A DNA stretch of 64,000 bases from Pseudomonadota bacterium. GTDB lineage: Bacteria > Pseudomonadota > Gammaproteobacteria > Xanthomonadales > Rhodanobacteraceae. A model generated the notes under the pieces. It made no database searches. It was not told the origin of the DNA and worked only from the letters and a program-made list of their open reading frames with translations. Positions 17,983-26,892 of the stretch are shown in pieces. The first letter of the stretch is position 1. Every line of letters starts with the position of its first letter. Made by a program: the position numbers and the translations under genes. The stretch covers positions 1 through 64,000 of the forward strand of contig JAKQJM010000091.1 in the NCBI GenBank assembly GCA_029561145.1, read 5' to 3'.

Positions 17983-19301
17983 GCGGCGTGCACGACAATT
18001 CCGGTGCGGCTGTGCGCGCTGACGCGGCGCGGCTGCTCGCCCGCGTCGTGTTCGATGGCATCTCGCTGCGTTCCGGATTCGATGCGCGTGCCGCGCGCAG
18101 CAGCGATCCGCGCGATCGCGCCCTGCTCTCGGCGACGCTGTTCTCCGCATCGCGCTGGTGGTTGCGATTTGATGCGGTGCTCGGCCGGCTGCTCGAAAGG
18201 AGCCTGCCGGCGAAGGCGCGCCAGATCCATGCCCTGCTTGTCATCGGCTTCGTCCAGATCGAAATGATGGGCATGCCCGAGTATGCGGTCGTCGCGGCCT
18301 GCGTCGATGCGGCGCGCCTGCTTGGTCAGCCGCGTCACGCCGGCCTGGTCAACGCCGTGTTGCGCAGGTTCCTGCGCGAACGCCAGGCCTTGCTCGCCGA
18401 CGTCGATCGCGATCCCGTTTCGCTGCATGCGCATCCACGCTGGTTGATCGAGCGCATCCGTGCGGATTGGCCGCGCGATGCCGAGGCGATCTTCGCGGCG
18501 AACAATTGCGAGGCACCACTGACCCTGCGCGTGAACCGCCGACGTAGCCAGCGCGATGAACTGCTGGCCCGGTTTGCGTCGTCAGGCGTTGCCGCGGAAG
18601 CGCCAGTGCATCTTCCGGATGCCCTGGTACTTGCCGAGAGCACCGATGTCAGTCGATTGCCGGGATTCGCGGAGGGTCACTTTTCGGTACAGGATGGCGC
18701 CGCCCAGCAAGTCGTCCCTCTGCTTGATCTGCATACGGGGATGCGCGTGCTTGATGCCTGCGCGGCGCCTGGCGGGAAGTCGGCGCATCTCCTCGAAAGT
18801 GCCGATGTCGCGCTGACCGCGCTGGACGTCGATGCGGCGCGCCTGCCGCGCACGCGCGAAAACCTGCAACGACTCGGTCTGACCGCGACGGTTGTCGAAG
18901 GGGATGCCGCGCGGCCGGAGGGCTGGTGGGACGGGCAGCCCTTCGATCGCATTCTGCTCGATGCGCCGTGCTCTGCCAGCGGCATCATTCGGCGCCAGCC
19001 TGATATCAAGCTGCATCGCCGCGCCGCCGACATCGCGCCGCTGGCGGCGATCCAGGCGAGACTCGGAACCGCGCTGTGGCCTATGCTGGCCAGGGGCGGC
19101 AAGCTGCTTTATGCAACCTGCTCGATTCTCCGCGCCGAGAACGAGGCGACGATTTCCGGATTTCTCGATCGACACGAGGATGCGCGTGCCTTGCCCCTGC
19201 ACGAGCGGCTGGGGCGCGCGGCAGGAGTCGGCCGGCAAAATCTTCCGGGCAACAAGGGGATGGACGGTTTCTACTATGCGCTTCTGGAAAAAGCTCGCTA
19301 G
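17979..19301 (+). CDS. rsmB: 16S rRNA m5C967 methyltransferase
   Basis: SAM-dependent RNA methyltransferase of 440 residues that methylates C967 of 16S rRNA. The N-terminal NusB-like RNA-binding domain covers about 10-140. The Rossmann methyltransferase has [12 protein letters not shown] (SAM motif), and the two catalytic cysteine motifs are DAPCSASG and [11 protein letters not shown]. Its start overlaps fmt by 4 bases, and its last 26 bases overlap the DUF4390 gene. Confidence 0.96.
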   Translation: MSGVHDNSGAAVRADAARLLARVVFDGISLRSGFDARAARSSDPRDRALLSATLFSASRWWLRFDAVLGRLLERSLPAKARQIHALLVIGFVQIEMMGMPEYAVVAACVDAARLLGQPRHAGLVNAVLRRFLRERQALLADVDRDPVSLHAHPRWLIERIRADWPRDAEAIFAANNCEAPLTLRVNRRRSQRDELLARFASSGVAAEAPVHLPDALVLAESTDVSRLPGFAEGHFSVQDGAAQQVVPLLDLHTGMRVLDACAAPGGKSAHLLESADVALTALDVDAARLPRTRENLQRLGLTATVVEGDAARPEGWWDGQPFDRILLDAPCSASGIIRRQPDIKLHRRAADIAPLAAIQARLGTALWPMLARGGKLLYATCSILRAENEATISGFLDRHEDARALPLHERLGRAAGVGRQNLPGNKGMDGFYYALLEKAR

Positions 19302-19827
19302 TGGCGTTTGTGCAATCGGCTTGCTGGCCGGTTGCGACGCGCTGCGCCAGCAGGCGCCCGGAACGCTGCTCGTGCGCGATGCCCGGCTCGTCGCCGTGGC
19401 TGCGGGCACCCAGCTCGATATCGATCTCGACTGCCGCTTCAACGGGCCGATCGGTGACGCGCTTGAACACGGCATCCCGATCACCCTCGCCGTACAACTG
19501 GATGCGCAACTCGCCGCAGGCGCATTGCGTGATCGGCGTCAGATCGAGCTGCGCTACTTTCCGCTGACGCGCCGGTACCAGTTGCGTGACACCAGCAGCG
19601 CCGAGGTACGCAGTTTCCCCGCCTCCGGCTACCTGACCGATGCACTTGCCGCACTGCGTCTGCCCCTGCCCAGGACCTTCGCAAGCCTGCCGCGCGGAAC
19701 CCGCATGACCCTGCAGATCGGGCTGGATCATGCCGCCTTGCCCGGGGCGCTGCGCCTGCCTGCCATCATCGAACCTGCCTGGCGTCTCGCCGCTCCGGAG
19801 TATGTGTGGACCGTCGCCGCTGGCTGA
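19276..19827 (+). CDS. DUF4390 lipoprotein
   Basis: A 183-residue protein starting at the ATG inside the end of rsmB. The N-terminus has a short charged start, a hydrophobic core and the lipobox LLAGC (Cys20), so it is probably a lipoprotein. The remaining sequence matches DUF4390, a family encoded between rsmB and ntrY in many beta- and gammaproteobacteria. Its biochemical role is unknown; the constant link to an NtrY-type kinase suggests an accessory or sensory role at the membrane. It overlaps ntrY by 22 bases, implying coupled translation. Confidence 0.85.
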   Translation: MRFWKKLASGVCAIGLLAGCDALRQQAPGTLLVRDARLVAVAAGTQLDIDLDCRFNGPIGDALEHGIPITLAVQLDAQLAAGALRDRRQIELRYFPLTRRYQLRDTSSAEVRSFPASGYLTDALAALRLPLPRTFASLPRGTRMTLQIGLDHAALPGALRLPAIIEPAWRLAAPEYVWTVAAG

Positions 19828-21968
19828 ATCTGCTCGGTCGGCGGATCCTGCCCGCGCTCGCGGTGCTGGTCCTGCTTGCCGCTTCGCTGAAGCTTGCCGA
19901 ACAGGCGGCGGGCGGCACCGGCAGTTTTGTCGATGCCTACCAATGGGTACTCGGTGCCGCGGTTCTTGCGCTCGTCGTGCTGGTCGTCCTCATCGCACAG
20001 CGGTTGTGGCGCCTGCGCCGCGATCTTGGCCGCGAAGCACCGGGTGCGCGACTCAGCCGGCGCCTGCTGCTGACTCTGGTCCTGCTCGCCGTGCCGCCGG
20101 TCATCGTCGTCTACGGATTCGCCCTGCGTTTCATCAATGCGACGGTCGACAGCTGGTTCGACGTGAACCTTGAACGGGCGCTCGATGATGCGCTCGAGGT
20201 TGGCCGCATCGTCATTGATGAGCACGTGCGAAAAGCCGAATCCGGAACAGCCGAGCTGGCCGACGAGTTGAACAGCGTGTTCGACAACAATCTGCAGGCC
20301 ACGCTCGATCGCGAGATCGACGCGCTCGACGCGACCCAGCTCAGCGTGTTCGAGCCGGACCGGCGCGTGCTTGCATTGTCGAGTTCCGACCCGCGCTTTC
20401 TCGAGCCTTCATTTCCCGACGCGACGACGCTGATGCGGGTCAATGGCGAGGATCGTTTCGCCGCCGCCGAACCGCTCAATGATCTCCTGCTCGTGCGCGT
20501 GATCGTGCCGATAGGATCGAGCATCAGTGGCGGCAAGCGTCGCCTGCTGCAGGGTCTTTTCCCGCTGCCGGAACGCCTGCAGCCGCTGACCCGGAATATC
20601 GAGAACGCGAATTTCGACTTCCAGCGGCTCAAGTACCTGCGAGGCTCGCTCAAGCTGACCTTCGGCCTGATTCTCACGTTCGTGCTGTCGTTGTCGGTGC
20701 TGTTCGCGGTGCTCGCCGCATTCGGCGTCTCGCGCCGCCTGCTCGCGCCGGTCGGCCGTCTTATCCATGCGACCCGCGCGGTCGGTGCCGGCCGCTTCGA
20801 TACTCCGCTGCCCGTGGCGAGCAATGACGAGCTCGGCCATCTGGTCAATTCGTTCAGCCAGATGACGCGCGAGCTGGAGCTGGCCGGCATGCGTGCGCAG
20901 CGCAGCGCGCAGGAAATCGACACGCAACGCGTCTGGCTCGGTGCCGTGCTCGAACGTCTCTCGGCGGGTGTGCTCGGCTTCGATCATGCCGGCGTGTTGC
21001 GCGTCGCCAACCGCGCCGGCGAGACGATACTCGGGGTGCAGCTCGGCAGCTACAGCGGGCACACCCTGGCCGAGATCAAGCGCGAGCGCCCTGAACTCGC
21101 GCCGATCGCCGATCCGCTCGCGCGACACATGCGCGAAGGCCTGCGCGAGTGGCGCGAGGAGATCGTCATCAATGCCAACGAAGGCCGTCGCGTGCTCATG
21201 CTGCGCGGTGCGGCCCTGCCCGGCGATGGCGGTTTCGTCGCCGTGTTCGACGACCTGACCGTGCTCAACAGCGCGCAGCGCGATGCCGCCTGGGGCGAGG
21301 TCGCGCGCCGGCTCGCTCACGAGGTCAAGAATCCGCTGACCCCGATCCAGCTGGCCGCCGAGCGTTTGCGCCGCCGCTTCATCGGCCGCCTGCCTGCCGA
21401 CGACAGCGAGCTGCTCGATCGGGCGACGCACACAATCGTCAGCCAGGTCGAGGCGCTCAAGACCATGGTCAACGCTTTCGGCGACTATGCGCGGCCGCCA
21501 CAGCTGACCACGCGGCCGGTCGCCCTGCACGTGCTGATCGCCGAAGTGCTCGACCTCTACGCAAGCGACCAGCGATTGAGCCTGACCCGGCAATTCGTCG
21601 ACGGCGAGCCGATGGTCAAGGTCGATGCCGTGCGTCTGCGCCAGGCCATGCACAATCTCCTCAAGAACGCGCTCGAAGCGATTGGTGACCAGCGCAAGCC
21701 GCAGATCCTGGTCAGCACGAATATCGTTTCGGGCGGCGATGCGGCCTGGGTCGATATCACGGTCGCCGACAATGGCCCGGGTCTGCCGGATGGTTTCGGC
21801 GAGCGCTGGTTCGAACCCTACACGAGCAGCAAGTCGCGTGGCACCGGGCTTGGCCTTGCCGTGGTCAAGAAGATCGCCGAAGAACACGGTGGGAGCGTGC
21901 GCGCGGAACAGCGCAGCGGCGGTGGCGCCGAGTTCACCCTGCGTCTGCCGCTCGGCGAGGGTCGCTGA
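19806..21968 (+). CDS. ntrY: NtrY-type membrane sensor histidine kinase
   Basis: A 720-residue kinase starting at GTG 19806. Three hydrophobic helices lie in the first 110 residues, then a periplasmic segment of about 170 residues, then a fourth helix near 280-310. It continues with HAMP (about 310-365), a PAS-like domain (375-480), the H-box RLAHEVKNPLTPIQ with His505, and an ATPase domain with DNGPGLP and GTGLGLAVVKKI. This is the NtrY architecture. The expected partner NtrX is not next to it but 4.9 kb downstream, after three envelope genes. Confidence 0.9.
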   Translation: MDRRRWLNLLGRRILPALAVLVLLAASLKLAEQAAGGTGSFVDAYQWVLGAAVLALVVLVVLIAQRLWRLRRDLGREAPGARLSRRLLLTLVLLAVPPVIVVYGFALRFINATVDSWFDVNLERALDDALEVGRIVIDEHVRKAESGTAELADELNSVFDNNLQATLDREIDALDATQLSVFEPDRRVLALSSSDPRFLEPSFPDATTLMRVNGEDRFAAAEPLNDLLLVRVIVPIGSSISGGKRRLLQGLFPLPERLQPLTRNIENANFDFQRLKYLRGSLKLTFGLILTFVLSLSVLFAVLAAFGVSRRLLAPVGRLIHATRAVGAGRFDTPLPVASNDELGHLVNSFSQMTRELELAGMRAQRSAQEIDTQRVWLGAVLERLSAGVLGFDHAGVLRVANRAGETILGVQLGSYSGHTLAEIKRERPELAPIADPLARHMREGLREWREEIVINANEGRRVLMLRGAALPGDGGFVAVFDDLTVLNSAQRDAAWGEVARRLAHEVKNPLTPIQLAAERLRRRFIGRLPADDSELLDRATHTIVSQVEALKTMVNAFGDYARPPQLTTRPVALHVLIAEVLDLYASDQRLSLTRQFVDGEPMVKVDAVRLRQAMHNLLKNALEAIGDQRKPQILVSTNIVSGGDAAWVDITVADNGPGLPDGFGERWFEPYTSSKSRGTGLGLAVVKKIAEEHGGSVRAEQRSGGGAEFTLRLPLGEGR

Positions 21969-22068
21969 ATTGAGGCGCACCTTTGTATTTTCCGGTCGAC
22001 AATGCCGGACGCACTCTGGGCTATCCTGAGCAATCTCAACGCCGCACCCAGACAATGAGAAATCCCAC

Positions 22069-23814
22069 GTGATCGCCGAGATTCCAGGCCCGCATGCCAG
22101 AACCCCGCGCGAACGTCGCGAGTTCTGGCTGTTCATGCTTGTCGCCCTGATCGTTCTTGGTGCCGGCATCGGCCTCCGCGATCCGTGGCCGGCGGATGAG
22201 CCGCGCTTCGCGCTGGTCGCCCGGCACATGGTCGAGAGCGGTGAATGGCTGATCACGCATCGGGGCAGCGAGCTGTATTCGGACAAACCGCCGATGTTCA
22301 TGGCGATGCAGGCGGCGTCCTACAAGCTCACAGGGAATTGGCGCATTGCCTTCCTGCTGCCGTCATTGCTGGCGGCGCTGGGCACCTTGTTCCTGATCTA
22401 CGATTTTGGTCGCCGCCAGTGGAACCATCGGGTCGGTCTGTGGGCCGGCGTGGCCGTGCTGACCACATTCCAGTTCGCCTACCAGTCCAAGCGTGCCCAG
22501 ATCGATCCACTGGTGACATTTTTCATCACGCTCGCGAACTACGGCTTGCTGCGTCATTTCCTGCTGGGTCCCGACTGGCGCGCGTACTGGATCGGCTGCT
22601 TTGCAGCGGGCCTCGGCGTCATCAGCAAGGGTGTCGGCGTACTCGCCCTGCTGATGTTCCTGCCCTACCTGTTCGCACGTTGGCGAAAGTGGGAGAACCT
22701 GCCGCGTTTCGAAGGCGGCGTGCTCGCCTGGCTCGGCGGCGCACTGGCATTCCTCGCTGCGGTCGCCCTGTGGATCGTGCCGATGGTGATCACGGTGCGT
22801 GGCAGCGGCTCTGCCGAATATGCCGCCTACCTGCAGGACATCCTGTTCCGGCAGACCGCGGCGCGCTATACCGATTCGTGGGATCACCACCAGCCTGCCT
22901 GGTATTTTCTCGGTGTCATCGTGTTTGGATGGCTGCCGTTGACGATCGCTCTGGTCGGCGTGTTGCCGCGCTGGGTCGAGCGGATCAGGGCGCGTGATGC
23001 GCGCTTCCTGCTGCCGCTGGCCTGGGTGGTACTGATCATCCTGTTCTTCTCGTTTCCGAGCGGCAAGCGCGATGTCTACATCCTGCCTGCGCTGCCGTGG
23101 GTGGCCTTGCTGACCGCGCCGTATCTCGATGATCTCGTGCAGCGCGCCTGGTTCCGCTGGCTGCTGTTCGCCCTGACCGCGGCGCTTGCGCTTGTCTTCC
23201 TTGGCGCCGGGATCGGTGCTTGGAATGGAATGATTCCTCGCGCCAATGATCTGGTCGTCGAGCGTGGGCTTGGCGACGCAGGTACCGGCCTGTGGATATT
23301 CCTTGTCGCGGTCGGGGCGGTCGCCGCATTTTCGGCCGTGCTGTTCCGGGTCCGTCGCAGTGTCATCGGTATCGGCGTGACGATCGCCGCCATGTGGCTG
23401 GGCTGGGGATTCTGGATCTATCCGCTGCTCAACGATTCAACGTCGGCTGCGCAGGTGATGCGTCGCGCTGGCGAGATCGCCGGAGCGGATGGCGAGATCG
23501 CCCTGGTCGGCTGGAAGGAGCAGAACCTGTTGCTGGCCGATCGCAAGGTCACCGAGTTCGGCTTCCGCAAGCCGCGGCCACGGCAACTGGCCGAAGCGAT
23601 CCGCTGGCAGGAGGAATCGCCGGCAGGACGTTGGATCTTCATTCTCGACAAGGCCATGGCACCCTGCATCGACCCTGCCCGTGCGCGCGTTGTCGGACAC
23701 GCCAACCGCCGCGAATGGTTGATGTTCCGCGCCGATGCGGTGATGCCTGCCTGTCGCGGTGGCGTGGTGCCCGACGAAGCCGTGGAATCGAACGACGAGG
23801 CCAATGCCGAGTAG
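22069..23814 (+). CDS. ArnT/GT39-like membrane glycosyltransferase
   Basis: A 581-residue integral membrane protein with about 11-12 hydrophobic helices, of the PMT/ArnT superfamily, which moves sugars from polyprenyl phosphate donors to lipid A, proteins or other envelope acceptors. The family's acidic pair is present in PADEPRFALVARHMVESGEW (first periplasmic loop), followed by KPPMFM. A soluble C-terminal domain begins near 460. The GTG at 22069 is the best start. It lies 100 bp after ntrY. Donor and acceptor cannot be told. Confidence 0.85.
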   Translation: MIAEIPGPHARTPRERREFWLFMLVALIVLGAGIGLRDPWPADEPRFALVARHMVESGEWLITHRGSELYSDKPPMFMAMQAASYKLTGNWRIAFLLPSLLAALGTLFLIYDFGRRQWNHRVGLWAGVAVLTTFQFAYQSKRAQIDPLVTFFITLANYGLLRHFLLGPDWRAYWIGCFAAGLGVISKGVGVLALLMFLPYLFARWRKWENLPRFEGGVLAWLGGALAFLAAVALWIVPMVITVRGSGSAEYAAYLQDILFRQTAARYTDSWDHHQPAWYFLGVIVFGWLPLTIALVGVLPRWVERIRARDARFLLPLAWVVLIILFFSFPSGKRDVYILPALPWVALLTAPYLDDLVQRAWFRWLLFALTAALALVFLGAGIGAWNGMIPRANDLVVERGLGDAGTGLWIFLVAVGAVAAFSAVLFRVRRSVIGIGVTIAAMWLGWGFWIYPLLNDSTSAAQVMRRAGEIAGADGEIALVGWKEQNLLLADRKVTEFGFRKPRPRQLAEAIRWQEESPAGRWIFILDKAMAPCIDPARARVVGHANRREWLMFRADAVMPACRGGVVPDEAVESNDEANAE

Positions 23815-23918
23815 GCGCTGGCGCATCCACGCGGTTATTCTTTGTACCCATGAGCCGTTGATTCCCCAGCGCGCGGTGCGTCCGGCATCGCGTTTGCCCG
23901 TCCCGGATCCGCCAATCG

Positions 23919-24977
23919 ATGCCGCGCTATCTGCTTTTTGCCACGACGCTCTATGCGCTGCCCATCCTGAGACCGCTCGAGCAGGCCATCCATGCCAGCG
24001 GCGGCGAGGCTGCCTGGTTCATCGCTTCGTCACTCGAGGACTATATGTGGCCGGGCGAGCATGTATTGCGCAACCTCGAGCAGGTCAACGCCTTCGCGCC
24101 GGTCGCGGTGTTCTCGGCGAGCAACTGGGTTCCGTATTTCTTTCCCGGCTTCAAGGTGCAGGTATTCCATGGCTTCAACGTCGAGAAGCGCGCCGCGCAA
24201 CGCGGGCATTTCCGCATCCGCGGCCTGTTCGACCTCTATTGCACGCAAGGTCCTGAGACGACCGCCCCTTTCGAGAAACTCGCGCTCAGGCATCGGCATT
24301 TCGATGTCATCGAAACCGGCTGGCCGAAACTCGATCCGCTGTTTGCGGACGATGCGGGTCGCGCCGAGGACCTTCGTCCAAACGATGGGCGCGCGACCTG
24401 CATGTATGCAGCGACTTTCACCGAGAACCTCAGTTCGGCGCGCACGCTGTACACGACGATCGCCGAGCAGGTCGCACGTGGCGATCGCTACTGGCTGCTG
24501 ACCCTGCACCCGAAGACGGAACCAGCCCTGGTCGAACGCTATCGCGCGCTGGCCGGGCCGAATGCGCGCTACCTGGAGGCGGTCGATTTCGTGCCGATGA
24601 TGCGTGCGGCCGACGTGCTCGTTTCGGATACCTCGTCGGCGGTTTCCGAATTCATCGTGCAAGGCAAACCGGTGGTGACATTCCGCAACCGCGCGCCACG
24701 CCCGCACATGATCGATATCAGCGAGCCCGCCGAACTTGAACCGGCGCTGCAACATGCGCTGGACTCTCCTGCTGAACTGATGCACGAGATCGGCACCTAT
24801 GCACAGAGCATCCATCCGTATCGTGATGGCCGCTCGAGCGAACGCGTGCTGGCCGCTACCGCGGCGCTCGCCGCCGGCAAGGCCGCAGCGCTTGCGCCGA
24901 AACCGCGGAACCTGTGGAGGAAACTGCACGGCCGGCTGCGCTATCGACGCTGGACGATCGAATCGGCTTCCGATTGA
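23919..24977 (+). CDS. CDP-glycerol phosphotransferase-family protein
   Basis: A 352-residue protein resembling the catalytic half of TagB/TagF-type CDP-glycerol:glycerophosphotransferases: VFHGFNVEKR near residue 85, WPKLDPLF, TLHPKTEP with the conserved His, and DTSSAVSEFIVQGKPVVTFRN, the nucleotide-binding end. No membrane helix is present. Such enzymes polymerise or attach glycerol-phosphate, and related proteins modify surface glycans in Gram-negatives. It sits between two GT39-like genes and ends 2 bp before the second, so the three are likely one surface-modification module. Confidence 0.8.
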   Translation: MPRYLLFATTLYALPILRPLEQAIHASGGEAAWFIASSLEDYMWPGEHVLRNLEQVNAFAPVAVFSASNWVPYFFPGFKVQVFHGFNVEKRAAQRGHFRIRGLFDLYCTQGPETTAPFEKLALRHRHFDVIETGWPKLDPLFADDAGRAEDLRPNDGRATCMYAATFTENLSSARTLYTTIAEQVARGDRYWLLTLHPKTEPALVERYRALAGPNARYLEAVDFVPMMRAADVLVSDTSSAVSEFIVQGKPVVTFRNRAPRPHMIDISEPAELEPALQHALDSPAELMHEIGTYAQSIHPYRDGRSSERVLAATAALAAGKAAALAPKPRNLWRKLHGRLRYRRWTIESASD

Positions 24978-24979
24978 AC

Positions 24980-26734
24980 ATGTCCATGCCCTTGCCGCTG
25001 TCGGATTCCAGAAGCCGCCTGTTTCCCGGGGTGTGGGCGCCGGTATGGCTCGCGGCGACCCTGATCGCGATCTTCCAGACCGGCGCGATGCCGCTGTACT
25101 CGACGCGTACGCTCGGCGTTGCCTGGGAAATGTGGAACAGTGGCCAGTTTCTCGTTCCATACAGCAACGGTGAGCCCTACAGCCACAAGGTACCCCTGCT
25201 GTTCTGGCTGATCCACGCGGGTTGGGCAATCGGCGGCGTCGGCGATGTCTGGCCGCGTCTGCTCGAGGTCCTGATCGGCCTCGGCATCCTGCTGCTCGCA
25301 CAGCGCCTGGCCCGCATCCTGTTTCGCGACAGGCCGCAGGTCGCGCGGCTGACCCCGTGGCTGCTGGCAGCTTTCAGCTATGCGTTCCTGTTCAGCCTGC
25401 AGATCATGTACGAAATGCTGCTGGGCTTGTGCGTGCTGGCCGCACTGAACGCGCTGGTCGGGCGCGATCCCGATCGACCGCCCTGGTTCGTCCTTTTCGC
25501 GCTCGCGGTCGGTACAGGCCTGTTGAGCAAGGGCCCGGTCATGCTGCTGCATGTTGCGTTCCCGTACCTGCTCGGCCCGCTCTGGCATCCATGGGCGCGG
25601 CGCTGGCGCTCGCGCTGGTATCTGCGTGGAGCCCTGGCCCTGCTCGGCGGATGCGCGCTCCTGATCGCGTGGGCGCTGCCGGCCGGCATGATCGGCGGTG
25701 AGGCGTATCGCAACGAATTGTTCTTCATGCAGACCGCCGGCCGGGTTGTCGACAGCTTCGATCACGCGCGACCCTGGTGGTGGTATGCCAGCGTACTACC
25801 GGCCTTGTTGCTGCCCTGGTTGCTCTGGCCGCGCGCGTGGCAGGCTTTTTTCTCCGCCCTCGGCCAGCATCGCCAGCCGGGCCTGCGTCTGCTCGCCTGC
25901 TGGCTGATCCCGGTCCTCATCGGCTTCTCGCTGGTCAGCGGCAAGCAGACCTACTACCTGTTGCCCGAGCTTGCCGGCGTGGCGATCCTGATTGCCGCCG
26001 GTCTGCCGAGATCCAACATGTTCGCGGGACGCTCATGGGGGATCAGCGGTTCATTGCTGCTCGCCCTGGTTGCGTTTGCATTCGCCGTGCTGCTCCTGCT
26101 TGCGCCGGGCTGGGTCGCGGACGGGCGCATCGAAACGCCCGCTTACATCGATCTTGCCTCGGCCAGTCCGTGGTTCGCCGTCGCGGCAACCTTGCTCGGC
26201 GTGATCCTGTTGTTGCCGACGCGTTCCGTGCTGCTGTCGGTCGCGACGATCAGCACCGCTTCGATCATCGCAACCTGCCTTGCCTGCATGGTGTTCGCGC
26301 AGACCCTGTGGCCGCGATTCGATCTGCAGCCCGCCGCGAGCCACATCGCCGATCTGCAGAAGGCCGGAATCGATGTCGCTCATTTTCATGTCTACGAGAA
26401 CCAGTTCCAGTTTCTGGGCCGGCTGACCCGACCGCTCGATGTCGTACATGGCGGGACGCTGGAGGCCTGGGTCAAGGCGCATCCCGAGGGTCGCATCGTC
26501 CACTATGTCGCCGCATTGAGCGCGGCGGACATGGCCTATGCTGAAATGGTCCAGCCGTTTCGCGCGGAGTGGCTGCTGGTCGAACGCGCCGACCAGTGGT
26601 TGATGCGCGAGCGGGGTGGCTTGCCGCCGATGCCGGTCACACCGGCCCGCCAGTTTCCGGAAGGCTTCTGGCCCTATCGCAGGATTCCAGCGGACCCGCG
26701 CCCAGGCAACGCCGCGGGCGCCGTCGTGCAGTAG
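24980..26734 (+). CDS. GT39-like membrane protein, altered active site
   Basis: A 584-residue polytopic protein of the same PMT/ArnT superfamily as the gene at 22069. The family hallmark in the first loop, usually an Asp-Glu followed by TRYL..VAWEMW, here reads YSTRTLGVAWEMW, with Ser41-Thr42 in place of the acidic pair; NGEPYSHKVPLLFW follows as normal. The catalytic base therefore seems lost, while the fold and later motifs remain. The ATG at 24980 sits 2 bp after the previous stop. It could be an inactive partner of the first transferase or have a changed mechanism. Confidence 0.82.
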   Translation: MSMPLPLSDSRSRLFPGVWAPVWLAATLIAIFQTGAMPLYSTRTLGVAWEMWNSGQFLVPYSNGEPYSHKVPLLFWLIHAGWAIGGVGDVWPRLLEVLIGLGILLLAQRLARILFRDRPQVARLTPWLLAAFSYAFLFSLQIMYEMLLGLCVLAALNALVGRDPDRPPWFVLFALAVGTGLLSKGPVMLLHVAFPYLLGPLWHPWARRWRSRWYLRGALALLGGCALLIAWALPAGMIGGEAYRNELFFMQTAGRVVDSFDHARPWWWYASVLPALLLPWLLWPRAWQAFFSALGQHRQPGLRLLACWLIPVLIGFSLVSGKQTYYLLPELAGVAILIAAGLPRSNMFAGRSWGISGSLLLALVAFAFAVLLLLAPGWVADGRIETPAYIDLASASPWFAVAATLLGVILLLPTRSVLLSVATISTASIIATCLACMVFAQTLWPRFDLQPAASHIADLQKAGIDVAHFHVYENQFQFLGRLTRPLDVVHGGTLEAWVKAHPEGRIVHYVAALSAADMAYAEMVQPFRAEWLLVERADQWLMRERGGLPPMPVTPARQFPEGFWPYRRIPADPRPGNAAGAVVQ

Positions 26735-26892
26735 ACCGTCCGCAGCGACGCGACGATGCGGTGCAAGCCGCCTCGCCGGCGCTATCGCCATCGGCGACGC
26801 AGTGCGGATACATCGACAAACATTCCGTCGCGCGATGTTTCATGGCCGCCATGCGGTATGCTCCTGTCTCTTTTTCGCAACGAGCCATGTGC

